64,000 nucleotides of DNA from an uncultured Ruminococcus sp. (lineage in GTDB: Bacteria > Bacillota > Clostridia > Oscillospirales > Ruminococcaceae), in NCBI GenBank assembly GCA_900538575.1, contig UPZA01000003.1, forward strand, positions 186,001 to 250,000, in the 5' to 3' direction. Under the pieces are notes generated by a model. It worked only from the letters and a program-made list of their open reading frames with translations, was not told the origin of the DNA and did not search any database. Below are positions 1 through 9,478 of this stretch, piece by piece. The stretch's first letter is position 1. Each line of letters begins with the position of its first letter. The position numbers and the translations under genes are program-made.

Positions 1-407
1 ACAGTACCTGTAATACTTAGAAATGTACCGGAGCCCGTAAGATAATAATCAGGATTTACTGTACCCAATGCATACATTATGCTGATAATATCAGTGTCGA
101 TATTGCATTCAAAAGGCGACGGCAGATCTGTTTCCACACCCGACACGTCTTTTGCCAATGCGCCAAGCTCTACACTTTCAACAGTAACCAATGATGAATC
201 ATATGAAATTCCAAAATCACATCCGTTGAGTCCGGTATCGGGGATATTGGACATATCTAACGTTAATGTAAAGCTTCCGCCTGCTTCAGCGGTTGTATTG
301 CTGATACCGACGCCGAAGCCGTCTTCAGCCGATACAATTGCAGAAACCGAAACAGACGCCAACGTTGCGGCTGCCAAAAGTCCCGCAATTACTTTTTTGG
401 TCCTCAT
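1..407 (-). CDS. Secreted cohesin-domain protein, scaffoldin-like (partial, C-terminus outside window)
   Basis: The reading frame stays open from an ATG at 407 to the window edge (135 codons). It starts with a Lys-rich signal peptide (MRTKKVIAGLLAAATLASV) ending around ...SAIVSAED. A cohesin-like beta-sandwich then begins almost at once: VGISNTTAEAGGSFTLTLDM, then GLNGCDFGISYDSSLVTVES, and later YLTGSGTFLSITGT. These match the cohesin pattern (G-C-D-F strand followed by YD..LV.V..V, and late G-G-F-L-I-GTV). Cohesins bind dockerins non-covalently, so this is probably a scaffoldin or a single-cohesin anchoring protein. The number of cohesins and any cell-anchor lie outside the window. An AGGAGG-like ribosome site sits about 7 bases before the ATG, and a consensus promoter lies upstream. 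Confidence 0.8.
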   Translation of the reverse strand, partial: MRTKKVIAGLLAAATLASVSVSAIVSAEDGFGVGISNTTAEAGGSFTLTLDMSNIPDTGLNGCDFGISYDSSLVTVESVELGALAKDVSGVETDLPSPFECNIDTDIISIMYALGTVNPDYYLTGSGTFLSITGT

Positions 408-536
408 TTGCGTTTTCCTCCTTTTCTGATTAAGCATAATATTTTATCTATAACAAGGGAATTCTTTCGCTGTACATTCCCTTCATTATATTCGACCATG
501 TGAGCAATTAAACGTTTATAATCTATTCACATTACA

Positions 537-565
537 ATTATAAGTTAAATGCACATTAAAGTCAA
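537..565 (-). promoter_or_regulatory. SigA-type promoter of the cohesin gene
   Basis: Reading on the minus strand, TTGACT (565-560) and TATAAT (542-537) are separated by exactly 17 bases. This gives an untranslated leader of about 120 bases before the ATG at 407. Confidence 0.65.
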
Positions 566-1005
566 TAGGTATTCAAGCTTTTTGTATGGTTTTATAAAAT
601 AAATCACCTGGAATTGTTGAATATAATGAATAAATCTTCATTTTATCGCGCTTTAAACATTATATACAATAATTCTTCACAATCCGCCCCGAAAATACCA
701 TAATTATTCCAAGCTGATACCAACTCTATTATAGACGATACTTAATCAAAAGTCAAGAGAAAACTTAAACAAATACAAATTAACTTTTGTCTAATTATAC
801 ACTAAAAGACTTTTTGTGTAAAGCTTTTTATTATACATTAAATAACTTTTGTTTAGTTTTTATAAATGAGGTGTTTGAATTATTTTATTTTTTTTGCAAT
901 TTTATATTTAAATTATTTTATCGATGTGAATTTTATGCACATTTTCTGCCAATCATAGTAATATAAACAGCCGTAATCTTCCGTCGCGGCAGAATGGAGA
1001 TAGTT
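566..1005. other. AT-rich divergent intergenic region
   Basis: About 440 very AT-rich bases lie between the cohesin promoter and the germination operon. I see no ORF with a ribosome site, no RNA gene and no clear terminator. A CATAGTA box at 954-960 could be a forespore -10, but no matching -35 is convincing. Confidence 0.5.
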
Positions 1006-2466
1006 ATGAAAGCAACAGAATTGAGGTATCAAAGCATATTGCCGGATTTGTCCTCTCACCTGAAAAAAATCAAGGAAATTTCCGGCGGAAGCTCAGACCT
1101 GCTTATAAATGAAATAGAAATCTGCGGAATAAGGACCGCCCTCATATGCTGCGAGGGCATGGTTTCCACCTCGACAATGACAGAGCTGATACTGCACCCG
1201 CTTATGAATCTAAAGCTTGATAATCCGAGTCCTGCGGCGCTGTTTAATAAAATAGAAAACCGAATGCTGCTGTCTGTCGACCGTCCCGTAGCATATAACT
1301 ACGAAGATTTTTTCCGTCTTTTAAATTCCGGATTTGCAATGCTTGCCGCAGACGGACAGGACAGCGTTCTCGCCTTCGGAGTCCAGGGCTACGACAAAAG
1401 AGGCGTGGACGAGCCGTCCGGCGAAAACAATATAACCGGATCTCACGATGGCTTTGTAGAGGTTATACGCTCGAACATGTCCCTTATAAGGCGGCGAATG
1501 AAATCGCCGGTTCTTGTTCAGAAGCTGTTTGTAATGGGAGATAAAAGCCAGACTGATATGTGCATCTGCTACATGTCCGACAGAGTTCCGAAAAAGCTTA
1601 TAGAAAAAATAATGACGTCAATTGAAAAAACGGATCTTGAATCGATTTTGTCCACAGGCTATATACAGCCGTTTATAGAGCCGGACAAAAAACGGTTTTT
1701 CAATTCTGTCGGCAGAACTGAACGACCTGACGTTTTATGCTCAAAGCTTATAGAGGGACGAGTTGCAATATTGGTGGACGGCAATCCGTTTGCTCTTATT
1801 ATTCCTAAATTATGGAGCGACGATTTTCAGACTGTTGACGACTACAACTTCAAGCCTTATTACGCCACATTCACAAGATGGCTGAAATATGCGGCTTTTC
1901 TTATTGCCATACTGCTTCCGGCTCTTTATGTGGCGATAGCCATGCACCACCCTGAGCTTCTAAACAGCACTCTCCTGCTGATTCTTGCCGAATCTGAACA
2001 AAACGCTCCGTTTTCTATAATAACGGAAACGGTAGGCGTACTAATAATATACGAAATAATCAAAGAAGCCGGTCTGCGGCTTCCTAAGGCAGTAGGAGGA
2101 GCGGTAAGTATCGTAGGAGGTCTGATTATAGGCGATGCGGCAGTGACCTCCGGTCTTATAAGTACTCCGCTTCTGACGGTAGCGGCGCTATCCGTTATAA
2201 GCGGCTTTGTAATACCCGATCTTGCGCCGGCAATTACAATCCTTCGTATAGTATTTATAATCTGCGGCGGAATATGGGGGATTTTCGGAATCAGTCTGTT
2301 CGGATCCGCGGTATTGTTCAATATGTGCGCCACAGGGGATTTCGGATTCCCGTACACTGCGCCGATATCGCCCTTCAAGCCTAAAACAATGGGAGATATT
2401 GCTGTAAGACAAGGCTTCCGGAAAATGCAGAACAACAACTTCACAGTGGAGGAGCTTCATGAATAA
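1006..2466 (+). CDS. gerAA: GerA-family spore germination protein (GerAA subunit)
   Basis: This is the A subunit of a germinant receptor in the spore inner membrane. It has a hydrophilic N-terminal half of about 285 residues and then a membrane half with several helices (for example FLIAILLPALYVAIAMHH and AVGGAVSIVGGLIIGDAAV). The hallmark linker GRVAILVDGNPFALIIP is present just before the first helix. Length (about 486 aa) fits the family. I prefer the ATG at 1006 because GGAGA lies 5 bases before it; the ATG at 994 has no ribosome site. It overlaps gerAB by 8 bases, so the two are probably translationally coupled. Which germinant it senses cannot be told. Confidence 0.92.
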   Translation: MKATELRYQSILPDLSSHLKKIKEISGGSSDLLINEIEICGIRTALICCEGMVSTSTMTELILHPLMNLKLDNPSPAALFNKIENRMLLSVDRPVAYNYEDFFRLLNSGFAMLAADGQDSVLAFGVQGYDKRGVDEPSGENNITGSHDGFVEVIRSNMSLIRRRMKSPVLVQKLFVMGDKSQTDMCICYMSDRVPKKLIEKIMTSIEKTDLESILSTGYIQPFIEPDKKRFFNSVGRTERPDVLCSKLIEGRVAILVDGNPFALIIPKLWSDDFQTVDDYNFKPYYATFTRWLKYAAFLIAILLPALYVAIAMHHPELLNSTLLLILAESEQNAPFSIITETVGVLIIYEIIKEAGLRLPKAVGGAVSIVGGLIIGDAAVTSGLISTPLLTVAALSVISGFVIPDLAPAITILRIVFIICGGIWGIFGISLFGSAVLFNMCATGDFGFPYTAPISPFKPKTMGDIAVRQGFRKMQNNNFTVEELHE

Positions 2467-3511
2467 TATATCAAACAGCCAGCTTTTCGCTCTGATGTTC
2501 GGAGTAAAAACATTTAGCCTGATATGCTCAGGAGTAACGGCCGACGCCTCTCAGATGGCGGGAGCGGCCATCTCGATAATAGCGCAGTTTCTGTTGGCGA
2601 TACCGATGATGACTCTTTACAGAAGAGAAGGATTCAGCCTGAAAAAAGAAATGCTCTTCGGAAAATTCGGCAAATGCCTTTATGCTCTTTTCTTTATCGT
2701 ATGGGGAGCCGTTTCCTTCAACAGACTGTGGAGCGTAAGCAAAAGCGTTTATTTTCCGGTAGACAGCAGCCTCGCCTGCGCCGTTATACTTGCCGCCGTA
2801 TGTCTTTACTGCGCGTCAATGAAACTATCTTCTCTTTCCAAGTCGTCTGTAATAATATTCGGAATTCTGGTCTTTTCAATGGCGGTATTAATATTCGGAG
2901 CATATCCTAAGGCCGAGCTTGCCAATTACATTCCGGACACAGAACTGAAAACGGTCATGAACAGCACTATAAATAATTTCTGTTCCTCAGGAGAGCTTGT
3001 GATTCTGTTTATACTGCTTGAGTTCACTAAATCCAATAGTCACAGAGGCGTTACGGCATTTTTTATAGGCGCGTTTATTGTAACCGAGCTTATATACATT
3101 ATAGAAATAACAGTTCTCGGCAGAATAATAGACCTTACGGATTTTCCGTTTTTTACAGCGGGCGCGTTTTCTCAGCCGTTCAGTATTCAGAGGTCGGACT
3201 CCCTTTATATGATAGTGTTTACGCTTCTGTGCGTTTTGAACGTCACGCTTCAGCTTGTTCTCTCGTCGATACTAATTAAAGAAATATTCCCGGAGCTTAA
3301 ATACAATACGCTGTTATCTGTGATCCTGATGCTCGGATTATCGGCTCTGCTCAATTCAACGGGAGTTGATATTTTTCCGGCGCTGGGAATACTGATTATA
3401 ATACTGTCGATTATTATTCCGGTAATTATGCTCATAAGGAGGGTTTGCAATGAAAAAAGAACTGCTGACGGCGGCGGCTCTGACTCTGCTCCTTTGCGGG
3501 TGCAGTCATAA
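2459..3511 (+). CDS. gerAB: GerB-family spore germination protein (transporter-like subunit)
   Basis: A 350-residue, almost wholly hydrophobic protein with about ten membrane segments. It belongs to the APC-superfamily transporter-like GerAB subunits, which carry the germinant-binding pocket. The N-terminus (ISNSQLFALMFGVKTF) resembles the usual GerAB start, I-S..Q...L...F. GGAGG precedes the ATG by 5 bases, inside the end of gerAA. The end overlaps gerAC by 62 bases, an unusually long but frame-shifted overlap that keeps the three subunits in one tight operon. The C-terminal tail (about 20 polar residues) is read through the gerAC start. Confidence 0.9.
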   Translation: MNNISNSQLFALMFGVKTFSLICSGVTADASQMAGAAISIIAQFLLAIPMMTLYRREGFSLKKEMLFGKFGKCLYALFFIVWGAVSFNRLWSVSKSVYFPVDSSLACAVILAAVCLYCASMKLSSLSKSSVIIFGILVFSMAVLIFGAYPKAELANYIPDTELKTVMNSTINNFCSSGELVILFILLEFTKSNSHRGVTAFFIGAFIVTELIYIIEITVLGRIIDLTDFPFFTAGAFSQPFSIQRSDSLYMIVFTLLCVLNVTLQLVLSSILIKEIFPELKYNTLLSVILMLGLSALLNSTGVDIFPALGILIIILSIIIPVIMLIRRVCNEKRTADGGGSDSAPLRVQS

Positions 3512-4406
3512 AACAGAAGTAAGAGATAAAGGATTTGTAAGAAGCATAGGCTGCGACGGAAATGAAAATAAAACCGTTTCAGTCCGGCTTTACGGTGAAA
3601 AAGACGTACTTTCCGGAAACGGCGAGACAATATTTACAGCTATTGAAAACGCTGAAACCTGCCAGGGAAAAACGCTGTTTACAGGTCATCTGGAGCTTCT
3701 GGCTCTGAGTCCCGGAAATATAAGGGAGATGCTGACAGTTATGATGCAGAACAACCGAATTTCACCATCCTGCTCCCTGCTTATGATACCGGAAAATGCT
3801 TCAGGCGCCATTGAAAGCTATGAGGAAACCGAGCTTACCGACCTAATTGAAAGCGGATGCCGAAAGGGTAAAATAAAAAACAAAAACATAAGCGGCGTTT
3901 TAAACGATCTTTTAGAAGACGACGCTATGGCCGCCGTTCCTGCGCTAAGCAACAACAAGCTAACAATGGCCGTTATTGATTCGGATTCTATTGTGGGAAT
4001 ACTGTCCGAGGAGGAATCGCAGGGCCTGTGCTGGCTGACCGGTTCCTTGAGGGACATTTATCTGCCCGTAGAAGTAGGCGGAAGGACTATAAGCTTTCAA
4101 ATAAGAAAAAGCAGTCCCAAGCTAAAGGCTGAGTTTGACGGAAAGAATATAAAAATAACCACCGAAATAAAAATCAGCGGCGGAAGCGTTGAAGAAGGGA
4201 TAAGCCACGAGGAAGCCTCAGAGGCAGCCGCCGCAAAAATTTCCGGTCTGTGCTCAAAGACCATATCCAAAACCGTTACGGGAATGAAAGCCGACGTCTT
4301 AGGAATACAAAAATGCATATCTTCAGAAAACATAAATATAAATGGCGAATGGAAGGAGCTTATACCCAGACTACAGTTTTATTACAGTATAAAAATAGCC
4401 TCATAA
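3450..4406 (+). CDS. gerAC: GerC-family spore germination lipoprotein
   Basis: The C subunit of the germinant receptor, a lipoprotein on the outer face of the spore inner membrane. The signal peptide ends in a lipobox LCGC, with Cys18 as the likely acylated residue. The mature part (about 300 aa) has the family's VRDKGFVRSIGCD-like opening after the Cys and the pattern TLFTGHLELLALS in the N-terminal domain. AAGGAGGG lies 6 bases before the ATG. At 318 aa it is shorter than typical Bacillus GerAC (about 370-400), mainly in the C-terminal domain. It is the last gene of the operon, followed by a terminator. Confidence 0.88.
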   Translation: MKKELLTAAALTLLLCGCSHKTEVRDKGFVRSIGCDGNENKTVSVRLYGEKDVLSGNGETIFTAIENAETCQGKTLFTGHLELLALSPGNIREMLTVMMQNNRISPSCSLLMIPENASGAIESYEETELTDLIESGCRKGKIKNKNISGVLNDLLEDDAMAAVPALSNNKLTMAVIDSDSIVGILSEEESQGLCWLTGSLRDIYLPVEVGGRTISFQIRKSSPKLKAEFDGKNIKITTEIKISGGSVEEGISHEEASEAAAAKISGLCSKTISKTVTGMKADVLGIQKCISSENININGEWKELIPRLQFYYSIKIAS

Positions 4407-4411
4407 AAAAC

Positions 4412-4450
4412 TAAAAATGCACGAGAAATTAAATTTCCTCGTGCATTTTA
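4412..4450. terminator. Bidirectional terminator between gerAC and the pectate lyase
   Basis: The stem ATGCACGAG / CTCGTGCAT, extended by A:T pairs, has A-rich and T-rich flanks on both sides. It can therefore end both the rightward ger operon and the leftward pectate lyase transcript. Confidence 0.75.
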
Positions 4451-4487
4451 TTCGGTTTATTACTGTGTATAGACTAAACCGGTCGTA

Positions 4488-7400
4488 TTATTCAAGCGTC
4501 TGTCCGAGCTTATCGGCTGAAATAACCATTGCCACATAATTCATAAGAGTCAGACTGTCGGAGGCATCAATTTTGTTATCTCTGGCACAATCTGCATTAG
4601 CTTTCCCCTCCGACGAAATCGCGTTGACTTCGTTATTAAGAATATACATATTTAAAGCGACAACATCGGCTATATTTACACTTCCGTCAGTATTAACATC
4701 TCCGTATTTTGTACCGTCGGGAATTACCTCCGTAGTAACCTCAGTCGTACTATCTGGGACGTCTTCAGTAGTAACTGCCGTCGTTGTAGACGAGGTTGTA
4801 ACGGGGATCGGTTCTGTTGTAACAGGAGGATCTATAGGATCAATGGGAAGCTCTATGCTTTGGAAGTCGATTCCTATATCCTTGTATTCACTGGAATCCT
4901 TCGTTTCAAGGAAACCGCCTGTATTCAAGATTCCGTCCGCATTTCTCCATTCCTTATGAAAATCAAACCAGTCTGCGCCGGATCCCTCGGAAGCGCTCAC
5001 ATACGGCGCAACCTCAAGACTGATAAAGTCGTCGTCCGTTATTGTAACTATATTTCCGATCTTATCTCCGTTATTTATAGTCTGCTTGTCAGTAACGTTA
5101 TAATATTTGCCGCCGTTATAATAAGCGGAATTTTCCATAGTTCCGACAAACTTATCGTTTGCTATTTTTGCCGAGCTGATTCCCGGAGCCAGCGCCGCGT
5201 TAAAATTATCGGCGTTTACATATGTGAGAACGGCTGAAAAATCGCATCCGTCGTCAGTGCAGCGGTAGCAGGAGAAGTTGGGCTTTCCGTTTCCGCCTAT
5301 GCCGTTATTATAAGCCGTGCATTTTGAAACGCTGCCGAGCTTAGGATTGTTATTGTCTGTAAATCCGCAGTTAAGATTTTCAAAGGCAAGGCAGTTTTCA
5401 ACAATATGAGCCGTTCCTATACCGCCGCCTCCAAGCTTAAAGCCGTTGCCGTCGCAGTCTCCGAAGCCTTCGCCGAATTCCGTATAACCATTTCTAAAGG
5501 CTATGCAGTTTCTTATCGTTACAACGCCTATAGGCCCCGTTTCAGACTTAGCATACAAATCCCAGCCGTCGTCGCTGTTGTTGTATGACATACAGCCGTC
5601 AAATACGTTCCCTTCTCCACATGTAAGCTTTGCGGCAAATCCGTCCGCATTTTCCATTGTTTCGTTATCACAGTTGTTTTTAGCAGTGCAATTTAAAATT
5701 AAATTATCAGAAGGCCATGAACCGATATCCGCATTGCTTGTTTTATAGCGTGAAAGCTGCAATCCCGTATCCTGATTATCGTTAAATTCCATCAGTTCAA
5801 TAAGGTTATCGTTTCCGGCAAGAAGCATTCCGTTATCTCCGGCCTTGGTTATTTCAAAGCCCTTGAAATACCAGTAATCGCCGTCAAGAACAACTCCCCG
5901 GTTTGAATCGCTCACCTCCATGGCCGAGAAATCCCACACAACCTCATCGCCCGGATAAGCCATAATCGTTTTGTATTTTCCGTCAGCTCCGTTATTTGTA
6001 TCTTCAATCAATATAGTGCTGTCAAAGCTATAAACTCCGCCGAGCAGATAAATTACGCCTCCCGGCTGAACCATTTTTATTGCGCTCAACACGTCGGTCG
6101 GATCTTCCTTGGTTCCCTTTCCTGAAGACGACGCGTCCGGTGAACAGTAAACCGCGTCCGCTGAAATATCAGGCTGCGTTATTTTTGTCGTAACGGTCGT
6201 CGAAGGCTTCGACGTATCGGAGGATACAGTCGTAACCGGAGCTTCCGTCGTTTCTTCAGAAGGCTCTGTAGGCTCAACTTCTCCTCCGTCCTCGAATCCG
6301 CTTCCTATTGCAATCACAGACGGCTCATACGCCTTAAGCTTGGCCATAAGCTCCGTATTTACCGCATAGCTTGAATCATCGTCCGCAGTAAAGGTAAAAT
6401 CAAAGTCTCCTCCGCCAAGTCTGCCCGCTTCGGCCGTTACAACAGCGGGAACATCTTCGGCGGAATCCGCAGTATAGCTATACATAGCGCTTCCCGTGTC
6501 AAAATTGTTATATGTATTGGATCCCTGCTTGGAGGTTACAGAGGACGAAAGCTTTTCATTCCTTGAGGAGGCTACGTAAGCGTCAAACTCGACCGAATCC
6601 TCCTGATATGAAACAAATCTTTTCTGTCCCTCCATGTAATTTCCGTAAGCCTTTATAGTTCCTCCGTCTTCGCTTGAAAACGTTCCTTCAGCCCCGTCTG
6701 CAACATCTGAGCCCTGCATGGAGGTCAGCATCGGATATTTACAGTTTCTGAAATAATTGCTCTCGGCAAAAACGGACGAGCCCAGCGTAGAGCCTATTCC
6801 GTATTTTGAATTGCCGTCATAGTAATTGTTATAGACATGAGCTGAATAGAATCTTACTCTTGGATGCCTCGAATCCGAATGATCATACCAATTATGATGG
6901 TATGTTATATAAAGACCGTCCGTCGTATCCTCGCTAAGTCCCAGCAGGTTGCACTTTCCGCTGTCCCAGAAATGGTTATAAGAAAATGTGATATACGTGG
7001 ATTTCTTGCAGTCAAGCGCACCGTCGCCTTTGGCCTGATCAGCATCGCTGCCGGCCATACCGTAGAACAGATCGCAGTTATGCACCCAAACGTGGTCGTT
7101 CCCCTGCTGCAAAGTAATATTGTCGCCCTCGCTGCTGTCAACCAGCATAACGCCGATATTTCTTATCTCAAGGTTTGACATATTCTTTACTCTCAGACCA
7201 AAGCCTGAAATAACCGCGTCGTCGCCGATTCCCTCTACAGTTATTCCGCATTTCAGCTTTCCGCCGCCGTCAATGGTTATATCTCCCTTATCAGTTACCG
7301 CAGGATCGGTTACAGTTCCTATTACCCTTATATCAAGCGGTCTTGTTTCATAACCCTTTTTATAAAGGTTAAGTATATTCTGTATTCCCGTACCGTTTGT

Positions 7401-7946
7401 GGTAGAGCCGCTGCTGCTTGTTACCACATCCATTGTTACCGTATCCTTTGTTTCTTCGGTAAGATAAAGAACAACGGCATTATCCTTGAGGGTTCCGTCT
7501 TCATTATATGCTCCGGAGGAGGTACCGTCCGTCCATGCAAAACCGGTTCTGTCATAGCTTCCTACTGTTATAGGCGCCGATTCAATAGAGCCTGATGAAT
7601 TTTCCTCTCCTCCCGAGGTAGGAACAACCTTCAAAACATATTTGCCGGCCTTGAGTCCAACGGCGTCCGCTCTGAAATAGCCGCCATACTGCCTTATAAG
7701 CATGGAATCAAGCTGAACATAGCTTCCGCCTTCGGGCTTGCAATATACATTATAGCCGTCGGCTCCGCTGACGGGCGTCCATGTGATATAAGCGGATTCC
7801 TTGAGAACAACCGACTGCGCCGGTACCGAAACTTCCGCTGAAACGATACCGGTTCTGAGATAAGAGTAATTTCCCATACCGGACATTACTCCGCCGGCAG
7901 CAATTGCGGCAGCCAGCATACAGGTAACAATCTTTTTTAACTTCAT
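4488..7946 (-). CDS. Secreted two-enzyme pectate lyase: PL1 + PL9 + dockerin
   Basis: A modular exo-protein of 1152 aa for pectin breakdown. The order is: signal peptide (MKLKKIVTCMLAAAIAAGG); a short Fn3-like domain (ITWTPVSGADGYNVYCK, about residues 45-130); a PL1 beta-helix (DGALDCKKSTYITFSYNHF and HSDSRHPRVRFYSAHVYNNY, about 150-480) with the catalytic-site Arg region RHPRVRF; a Thr/Pro linker; a PL9 beta-helix (NADGFAAKLTCGEGNVFDGC and NNSDDGWDLYAK, about 600-960) with the expected catalytic Lys in FAAKL and calcium-site Asp; a Thr-rich linker; and a type I dockerin with two calcium loops (GDVNTDGSVNIADVVALN and NADCARDNKIDASDSL). I start at 7946 (GAGGGG ribosome site) rather than an in-frame codon at 8003. 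Both catalytic folds lyse polygalacturonate by beta-elimination; exact product preference is unknown. Confidence 0.92.
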   Translation of the reverse strand: MKLKKIVTCMLAAAIAAGGVMSGMGNYSYLRTGIVSAEVSVPAQSVVLKESAYITWTPVSGADGYNVYCKPEGGSYVQLDSMLIRQYGGYFRADAVGLKAGKYVLKVVPTSGGEENSSGSIESAPITVGSYDRTGFAWTDGTSSGAYNEDGTLKDNAVVLYLTEETKDTVTMDVVTSSSGSTTNGTGIQNILNLYKKGYETRPLDIRVIGTVTDPAVTDKGDITIDGGGKLKCGITVEGIGDDAVISGFGLRVKNMSNLEIRNIGVMLVDSSEGDNITLQQGNDHVWVHNCDLFYGMAGSDADQAKGDGALDCKKSTYITFSYNHFWDSGKCNLLGLSEDTTDGLYITYHHNWYDHSDSRHPRVRFYSAHVYNNYYDGNSKYGIGSTLGSSVFAESNYFRNCKYPMLTSMQGSDVADGAEGTFSSEDGGTIKAYGNYMEGQKRFVSYQEDSVEFDAYVASSRNEKLSSSVTSKQGSNTYNNFDTGSAMYSYTADSAEDVPAVVTAEAGRLGGGDFDFTFTADDDSSYAVNTELMAKLKAYEPSVIAIGSGFEDGGEVEPTEPSEETTEAPVTTVSSDTSKPSTTVTTKITQPDISADAVYCSPDASSSGKGTKEDPTDVLSAIKMVQPGGVIYLLGGVYSFDSTILIEDTNNGADGKYKTIMAYPGDEVVWDFSAMEVSDSNRGVVLDGDYWYFKGFEITKAGDNGMLLAGNDNLIELMEFNDNQDTGLQLSRYKTSNADIGSWPSDNLILNCTAKNNCDNETMENADGFAAKLTCGEGNVFDGCMSYNNSDDGWDLYAKSETGPIGVVTIRNCIAFRNGYTEFGEGFGDCDGNGFKLGGGGIGTAHIVENCLAFENLNCGFTDNNNPKLGSVSKCTAYNNGIGGNGKPNFSCYRCTDDGCDFSAVLTYVNADNFNAALAPGISSAKIANDKFVGTMENSAYYNGGKYYNVTDKQTINNGDKIGNIVTITDDDFISLEVAPYVSASEGSGADWFDFHKEWRNADGILNTGGFLETKDSSEYKDIGIDFQSIELPIDPIDPPVTTEPIPVTTSSTTTAVTTEDVPDSTTEVTTEVIPDGTKYGDVNTDGSVNIADVVALNMYILNNEVNAISSEGKANADCARDNKIDASDSLTLMNYVAMVISADKLGQTLE

Positions 7947-7988
7947 AATAATATACCCCTCAAAAAATATTCGGACTTCAATACTATT

Positions 7989-8017
7989 ATTATACTTCCG
8001 CACAAACTATATTTCAA
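7989..8017 (-). promoter_or_regulatory. Promoter of the PL1-PL9 gene
   Basis: Minus-strand TTGAAA (8017-8012), 17-base spacer, TATAAT (7994-7989). The -35 is the same TTGAAA variant found for the GH74 gene. Confidence 0.6.
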
Positions 8018-8077
8018 TTGTTAATACTGGAGAAATTTACACAAAAAAATTATAACATGTCACAAAAAAGCATATAA

Positions 8078-9412
8078 TTATACCAAACCTCTTTTCCATA
8101 CTCCCTTTTTGTAAAAGAAAAAGGCTATTGCCGTAGCAATTATCCACCCTATCGGCCAAGAAAGCCAAACTCCGAGCGTGTCAAAACGTGCTGAAAGAAT
8201 ATATGAAAGTATAACTCTTAAAATAAGGTCTGCAAACGTCGACACCATGAAAGCTCTCATGCTTCCGGCTCCGCGGAGAAGTCCGTCAGTCATTATTTTA
8301 ACGGCAACCGCCAAATAAAACGGAGAAACTATTTTTAAAAACTCCATTCCCGTCTTTAAAGCGGTTACGCTCTGGTCATTTTCCATAAACAGCATAAGCG
8401 CATGCCGGCAGAAAATAAAATATATAAGTACAAACGGCAGTGCGACTGCGAGCGAAATCAAGACTCCCGCTGAATATCCCTGCTTGATTCTCTCCGTTTT
8501 TCCGGCGCCCATATTCTGAGCCGTATAGCTGGATACCGCGTTTCCGGCGGCGGCAAAGGACATTATAGCAAAGGTATTCAGCTTTATGGCGGCCGAATAC
8601 CCCGCTATTACAGAAGAGCCGTAGCCGTTTATTATTCCTTGTATAAAGAGGTTTCCGACAGACACAAAGCTCTGCTGCAAAACGCTTGGTATCGTAACCG
8701 CGCCTATTCTGCGGAACAGACCGACGTCAAATATTTTCGGTCTGATCTCATACTGAAGCTTATTGAGTCTTGTAAAAAGAATAATTACCGATACTACCGA
8801 CGCCGCTCCCTGCGCTATAAAGGTAGCCCACGCTGCTCCGGCGACTCCCCAGCCGAAAACGGCTACAAAAAGCAGATCAAGACCGATATTTCCCAGAGAG
8901 GAACCTATAAGCAGATACATAGGTGTTTTAGCGTCGCCAAGAGCAGTGAAAACGCCCGAAGATATATTATAAAAGAAAAGAAACGGAAGACCGTAGGTGA
9001 AAATATTGAGATATACTCCTCCGTCGTCGAAAATATTCTCCGGAGTATTAAGCAGCTTTAATATAGGATTGCAGAATATCACGCCGAATAGCAGAATACA
9101 TAAGCTTATAGCCGCGGACATAACAAACGAAGTGTTTACCGCCGTTTTCATTTCCGACATTCTTCTGCTGCCGAAAAGCTGAGATATTATAACAGAGCTT
9201 CCTATATTGCAGCCCATTGCGATAGCCATAAAAATCATAGTAACAGGATACGATACCCCGATAGCCGCGAGAGCGTCTTCACCTGCAAATCTCCCGGCAA
9301 TAATACTGTCGGAAATATTATAAAGCTGCTGGAATACAACGCTCCCCAAAAGAGGCAGCGTAAACATAAACAATACCCTTGACGGCTTTCCCTTTGTAAG
9401 ATCAGTTATCAA
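8078..9412 (-). CDS. MATE-family multidrug/cation exporter
   Basis: A 444-residue polytopic membrane protein with about twelve helices. It opens with LTKGKPSRVLFMFTLPLLG and the family's FQQLYNISDSIIAGRFAG. MATE proteins export organic cations or metabolites using H+ or Na+ gradients. The frame starts with TTG at 9412, supported by AAAGGA 9-10 bases upstream; the nearby ATG at 9422 is out of frame. It sits between two secreted glycan enzymes without shared operon spacing. The substrate cannot be predicted. A second MATE at 58352 is only a distant paralogue. Confidence 0.9.
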   Translation of the reverse strand: MITDLTKGKPSRVLFMFTLPLLGSVVFQQLYNISDSIIAGRFAGEDALAAIGVSYPVTMIFMAIAMGCNIGSSVIISQLFGSRRMSEMKTAVNTSFVMSAAISLCILLFGVIFCNPILKLLNTPENIFDDGGVYLNIFTYGLPFLFFYNISSGVFTALGDAKTPMYLLIGSSLGNIGLDLLFVAVFGWGVAGAAWATFIAQGAASVVSVIILFTRLNKLQYEIRPKIFDVGLFRRIGAVTIPSVLQQSFVSVGNLFIQGIINGYGSSVIAGYSAAIKLNTFAIMSFAAAGNAVSSYTAQNMGAGKTERIKQGYSAGVLISLAVALPFVLIYFIFCRHALMLFMENDQSVTALKTGMEFLKIVSPFYLAVAVKIMTDGLLRGAGSMRAFMVSTFADLILRVILSYILSARFDTLGVWLSWPIGWIIATAIAFFFYKKGVWKRGLV

Positions 9413-9478
9413 TTTTTTTCATCCTTTCAAAGCGCTGCTGACTAAAAACAATTATTTCCCCGTAAAATACGGCGCAAA

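Noticed and set aside
79..429. Plus-strand ORF of 116 codons
   Set aside because: It is antisense to the cohesin gene, which has a signal peptide, ribosome site, promoter and family motifs.
930..965. Possible forespore (SigG-type) promoter before gerAA, CATAGTA box
   Set aside because: No -35 of the expected kind at 17-18 bases; AT-rich DNA makes such boxes frequent by chance.
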